A stretch of 17,174 nucleotides of DNA. Origin: Bacillota bacterium (GTDB lineage Bacteria; Bacillota_A; Clostridia; Lachnospirales; Lachnospiraceae). The notes beneath the pieces are model-generated. The model made no database searches, had not been told where the DNA came from, and saw nothing but the letters and a program-made list of their open reading frames with translations. Shown piece by piece: positions 14,457 through 17,174 of this stretch. Within the stretch, counting starts at the first letter, position 1. The number at the start of each line of letters is the position of its first letter. The translations under genes and the position numbers were made by a program. Location: the NCBI GenBank assembly GCA_023443925.1, contig JAEZSL010000400.1, positions 1 to 17,174 on the forward strand. Direction: 5' to 3'.

Positions 14457-17150
14457 TTACAGACGTGCTTTTAACTTTTGCTGCAACTGGTACAATTTGT
14501 TCAGGGCATCCATCGGTGTGATTGAATTCATATCGATTTCTCTCAGTTCAGAAAGGATCTCGTCATTGGAATTAAAGTCAAAAAAGGACATCTGGTCCGG
14601 AATATCCGCGCTTTTCTTTTTCGGTTTTGATACCGGTTCTATGGTAGCAGCCGCCTCGCAAACCAAACTGTCTTCATCAACCGATAAGCCTTTCTCCGTA
14701 TGAATGGCTCTTGCTTTTTCAGCAATGTCATTTTTACTTAATTCATCTACAATTTCATGTGCTCTTTTTAGTACGCTGTCGGGAACACCGGCTAATTTTG
14801 CCACCTGTATTCCGTAACTTTTATCCGCTCCGCCTTTTATGATTTTCCGCAGGAAGATGATATCTTCCCCGTTCTCTTTCACGGCAATGCAGTAATTATT
14901 CACGCTGTCCAGCTTACCTTCCAGTTCCGTAAGTTCATGGTAATGAGTCGCAAACAAAGTTTTAGCTCCCAATAATTTAGGGTTGCTGATATGCTCCACC
15001 ACAGCCCAGGCTATACTCAGGCCATCGAAGGTACTGGTACCTCTTCCGATTTCATCCAGAATCAGCAGACTGTTCTTTGTGGCATTGCGGAGTATGTTGG
15101 CTACTTCCGTCATTTCCACCATAAAAGTACTTTGTCCCGAAGCCAGGTCATCGGAGGCCCCTACCCTGGTAAAGATCCGGTCCACAATTCCGATTTGTGC
15201 ATGAGACGCCGGAATAAAGCTTCCGATCTGTGCCATCAGGACGATAAGAGCGGTCTGGCGCATATAGGTGGATTTACCTGCCATATTAGGGCCGGTAATA
15301 ATAGAGATACGGTTTTCCTTATTATTTAAATAGGTATCGTTGGTTACAAACATATCATTGGAGAGCATCTGTTCTACTACCGGATGCCTGCCGTCTTTGA
15401 TATCAATTATACCGTCTTCATTAATGGAAGGGCGGGTAAAATTATTCCGTTCCGCCACTAAGGCTAACGATGTAAACACATCTATCCTGGCAACTGCCTT
15501 GGCGGTCAGCTGAATCCGGTTTACCTCTTTACCAATCCGGTCACGGATATCGCAGAATAAATCGTATTCCAAAGAAAAAAGCTTATCTTCCGCACCTAAA
15601 ATAACATCCTCTAACTCCTTTAATTCCGATGTGGTATAACGTTCTGCATTGGCAAGGGTCTGCTTGCGAATCCAGTTTTCCGGAACCAGGTTTTGATAGG
15701 AATTGGTAACTTCCAGATAATAACCGAATACCCGGTTAAACTTAACCTTCAGATTTTTAATACCGGTTCTGTCCTTCTCTTTTGTTTCCAGTTCGGCCAG
15801 CCAGGTTTTTCCTTCTGTTTTCGCTTTTCTGAGTTTATCTACTTCTGCATGGTAACCATCCTTGATAATTCCGCCTTCTTTTACGGCAAGGGGCGGCTCC
15901 TCTTCAATTGCCTGATCAATTAGGAAATGGATATCCGATAAGGGGTCCAGTTCATTCTGTATTCTATTTAGTAAGTTTGAAGAAGCGCCGTCAAGGAGTC
16001 CTTTAATATGAGGCAGCATGGATAAGGAGGACTTAAAAGCAATTAAGTCCCTGGGTCCGGCACTTTTGTAACTGATACGGCTGATTAACCGCTCCAGGTC
16101 ATAGACCGGATTTAAGTATTCCCTTATCTCTTCCCTGGTAATAACCGAATTATTCAGTTCTGTTATGGCATCCAGTCTATGGTTGATTTCCTCTTTATCA
16201 ATTAAGGGCTGTTCCACATAACTTCTAAGAAGCCTTGCTCCCATGGCAGTTTTTGTTTTATCCAGCACCCACAGCAAGGAACCCCTTTTCTGCTTCTCTC
16301 TTAAGGTCTCCACTAACTCCAGATTCCTTCTGGTTGAGCTGTCTAAAATCATATACTTACTGGTTATGTAGGGAGTCAGACGAGTCAGATGAGTCAGGGC
16401 ATTTTTCTGAGTCTCAATTAAGTACTGCATAATAGCCCCTGCCGCTATGACACCAATGGTATAATCTTTTAAGCCCAGTCCTGCCAGGGAAGAGACTCCA
16501 AAATGTTTTTTCAGAGCTTCCGTACATAAATCATCGTCAAAATACCAGGGTTCCAGATCCGATACCGAGATCTGCATCCGGTTTCTCAAATCTTCAATAT
16601 CCACCCCGCTGACCATAAAGGTGCTGTTGCTTATGATCTCCGACGGATTAAATTTATTAACTTCATCCAATAGCTTTCGGTCCGTATCTACTTCCGTTAC
16701 GTAAAAATCACCGGTGGTAACATCGACGGTGGCTATACCATAAGCATTGGTGGTATGTACAATTCCCATTAAATAATTATTTTTGCTTTCGTCCAGCGCC
16801 TGGGGGTTTAAATTGGTACCGGGGGTGACGATACGAATTACTTCCCTTCGAACGATACCTTTTACCGCCTTTGGATCTTCAACCTGTTCGCAGATGGCGA
16901 CCCGGTACCCTTTACTGATTAACTTGCTTAAATAACCTTCCACTGCGTGATATGGTACCCCGCACATGGGAGCACGTTCTTCCTGACCGTAATTTTTACC
17001 CGTCAGGGTAATTTCCAGTTCTTTCGTACAAGTCAGTGCGTCTTCAAAAAACATTTCATAAAAATCCCCTAAGCGATAGAAAAGAATGCAATCCTTATAT
17101 TGGTTTTTTATTTCCATGTATTGCTGCATCATTGGTGTTAATTCAGCCAT
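14457..17150 (-). CDS. mutS: DNA mismatch recognition ATPase MutS
   Basis: MutS binds mispairs and small loops and, in the ATP state, recruits MutL. The 897-aa product starts MAELTPMMQQYMEIK. The mismatch-reading F-x-E motif is F30-Y-E32 in GDFYEMF. Core and lever domains follow. The ABC-type ATPase has Walker A GPNMAGKST (620-628), Walker B LLILDEIGRGTSTFDG (695-710) and FATHYHEL (733-740). The tail carries QMSFF (853-857), a likely sliding-clamp binding peptide, then a C-terminal helical segment. GGAAGGA lies upstream of the ATG at 17150. This is MutS1, not MutS2, because the mismatch-reading domain is present. It is complete and heads the mutL-miaA cluster; any promoter lies outside the window. 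Confidence 0.98.
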   Translation of the reverse strand: MAELTPMMQQYMEIKNQYKDCILFYRLGDFYEMFFEDALTCTKELEITLTGKNYGQEERAPMCGVPYHAVEGYLSKLISKGYRVAICEQVEDPKAVKGIVRREVIRIVTPGTNLNPQALDESKNNYLMGIVHTTNAYGIATVDVTTGDFYVTEVDTDRKLLDEVNKFNPSEIISNSTFMVSGVDIEDLRNRMQISVSDLEPWYFDDDLCTEALKKHFGVSSLAGLGLKDYTIGVIAAGAIMQYLIETQKNALTHLTRLTPYITSKYMILDSSTRRNLELVETLREKQKRGSLLWVLDKTKTAMGARLLRSYVEQPLIDKEEINHRLDAITELNNSVITREEIREYLNPVYDLERLISRISYKSAGPRDLIAFKSSLSMLPHIKGLLDGASSNLLNRIQNELDPLSDIHFLIDQAIEEEPPLAVKEGGIIKDGYHAEVDKLRKAKTEGKTWLAELETKEKDRTGIKNLKVKFNRVFGYYLEVTNSYQNLVPENWIRKQTLANAERYTTSELKELEDVILGAEDKLFSLEYDLFCDIRDRIGKEVNRIQLTAKAVARIDVFTSLALVAERNNFTRPSINEDGIIDIKDGRHPVVEQMLSNDMFVTNDTYLNNKENRISIITGPNMAGKSTYMRQTALIVLMAQIGSFIPASHAQIGIVDRIFTRVGASDDLASGQSTFMVEMTEVANILRNATKNSLLILDEIGRGTSTFDGLSIAWAVVEHISNPKLLGAKTLFATHYHELTELEGKLDSVNNYCIAVKENGEDIIFLRKIIKGGADKSYGIQVAKLAGVPDSVLKRAHEIVDELSKNDIAEKARAIHTEKGLSVDEDSLVCEAAATIEPVSKPKKKSADIPDQMSFFDFNSNDEILSELREIDMNSITPMDALNKLYQLQQKLKARL

Positions 17151-17174
17151 ATCTAACCGTTCCTTCCGTATCTT

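Noticed and set aside
1..17174. A new defence system, CRISPR array, prophage or insertion sequence
   Set aside because: Nearly the whole window is accounted for by conserved housekeeping genes on one strand; I found no array, terminal inverted repeats, transposase or integrase.

Overview
The window looks like a low-to-mid GC clostridial chromosome, most likely Lachnospiraceae (genus not determined). This rests on the gene order mreB-mreC-mreD-mrdA-minC-minD-minE-rodA, a very large PBP2, an endonuclease-type MutL with no MutH in sight, strong AGGAGG-type ribosome binding sites, and the family signatures of the proteins. I see no mobile element, CRISPR array, rRNA or tRNA. Every gene lies on the minus strand, so transcription runs from high to low coordinates.

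First transcription block (17150 to about 9666): mutS, mutL, miaA and a PLP-dependent methionine gamma-lyase-like gene. MutS recognises mismatches and MutL carries the nicking endonuclease motif, so the two form a methyl-independent mismatch repair pair. MiaA prenylates A37 of tRNAs that read UNN codons. A weak hairpin plus U-tract (9666-9698) probably ends this block. The 78-nt mutL-miaA spacer can fold into two mutually exclusive hairpins.

Second block (from a good extended -10 promoter at 9512-9540 to the left edge): a small two-TM DUF4321-like protein, radC, then the cell-shape and division genes mreB, mreC, mreD, mrdA (PBP2), minC, minD, minE and rodA (cut by the window edge). MreB filaments, MreC/MreD, RodA (glycosyltransferase) and PBP2 (transpeptidase) form the elongasome. 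MinCDE places the division septum.

Most notable: (1) minC has an in-frame TAA at codon 12. The conserved first strand of MinC, with its own start and a near-perfect ribosome binding site, is cut off from the remaining 200 codons. This could be a sequencing error, a real nonsense mutation, or an unusual expression mode. (2) PBP2 is 959 aa long, with about 250 extra residues between the pedestal and transpeptidase core. It also has a Cys/His/Cys(/Asp) set around its SxN motif that resembles the zinc site described in C. difficile PBP2. (3) MutL has an enlarged, low-complexity linker with a 10-residue tandem repeat. The other genes look intact and ordinary.
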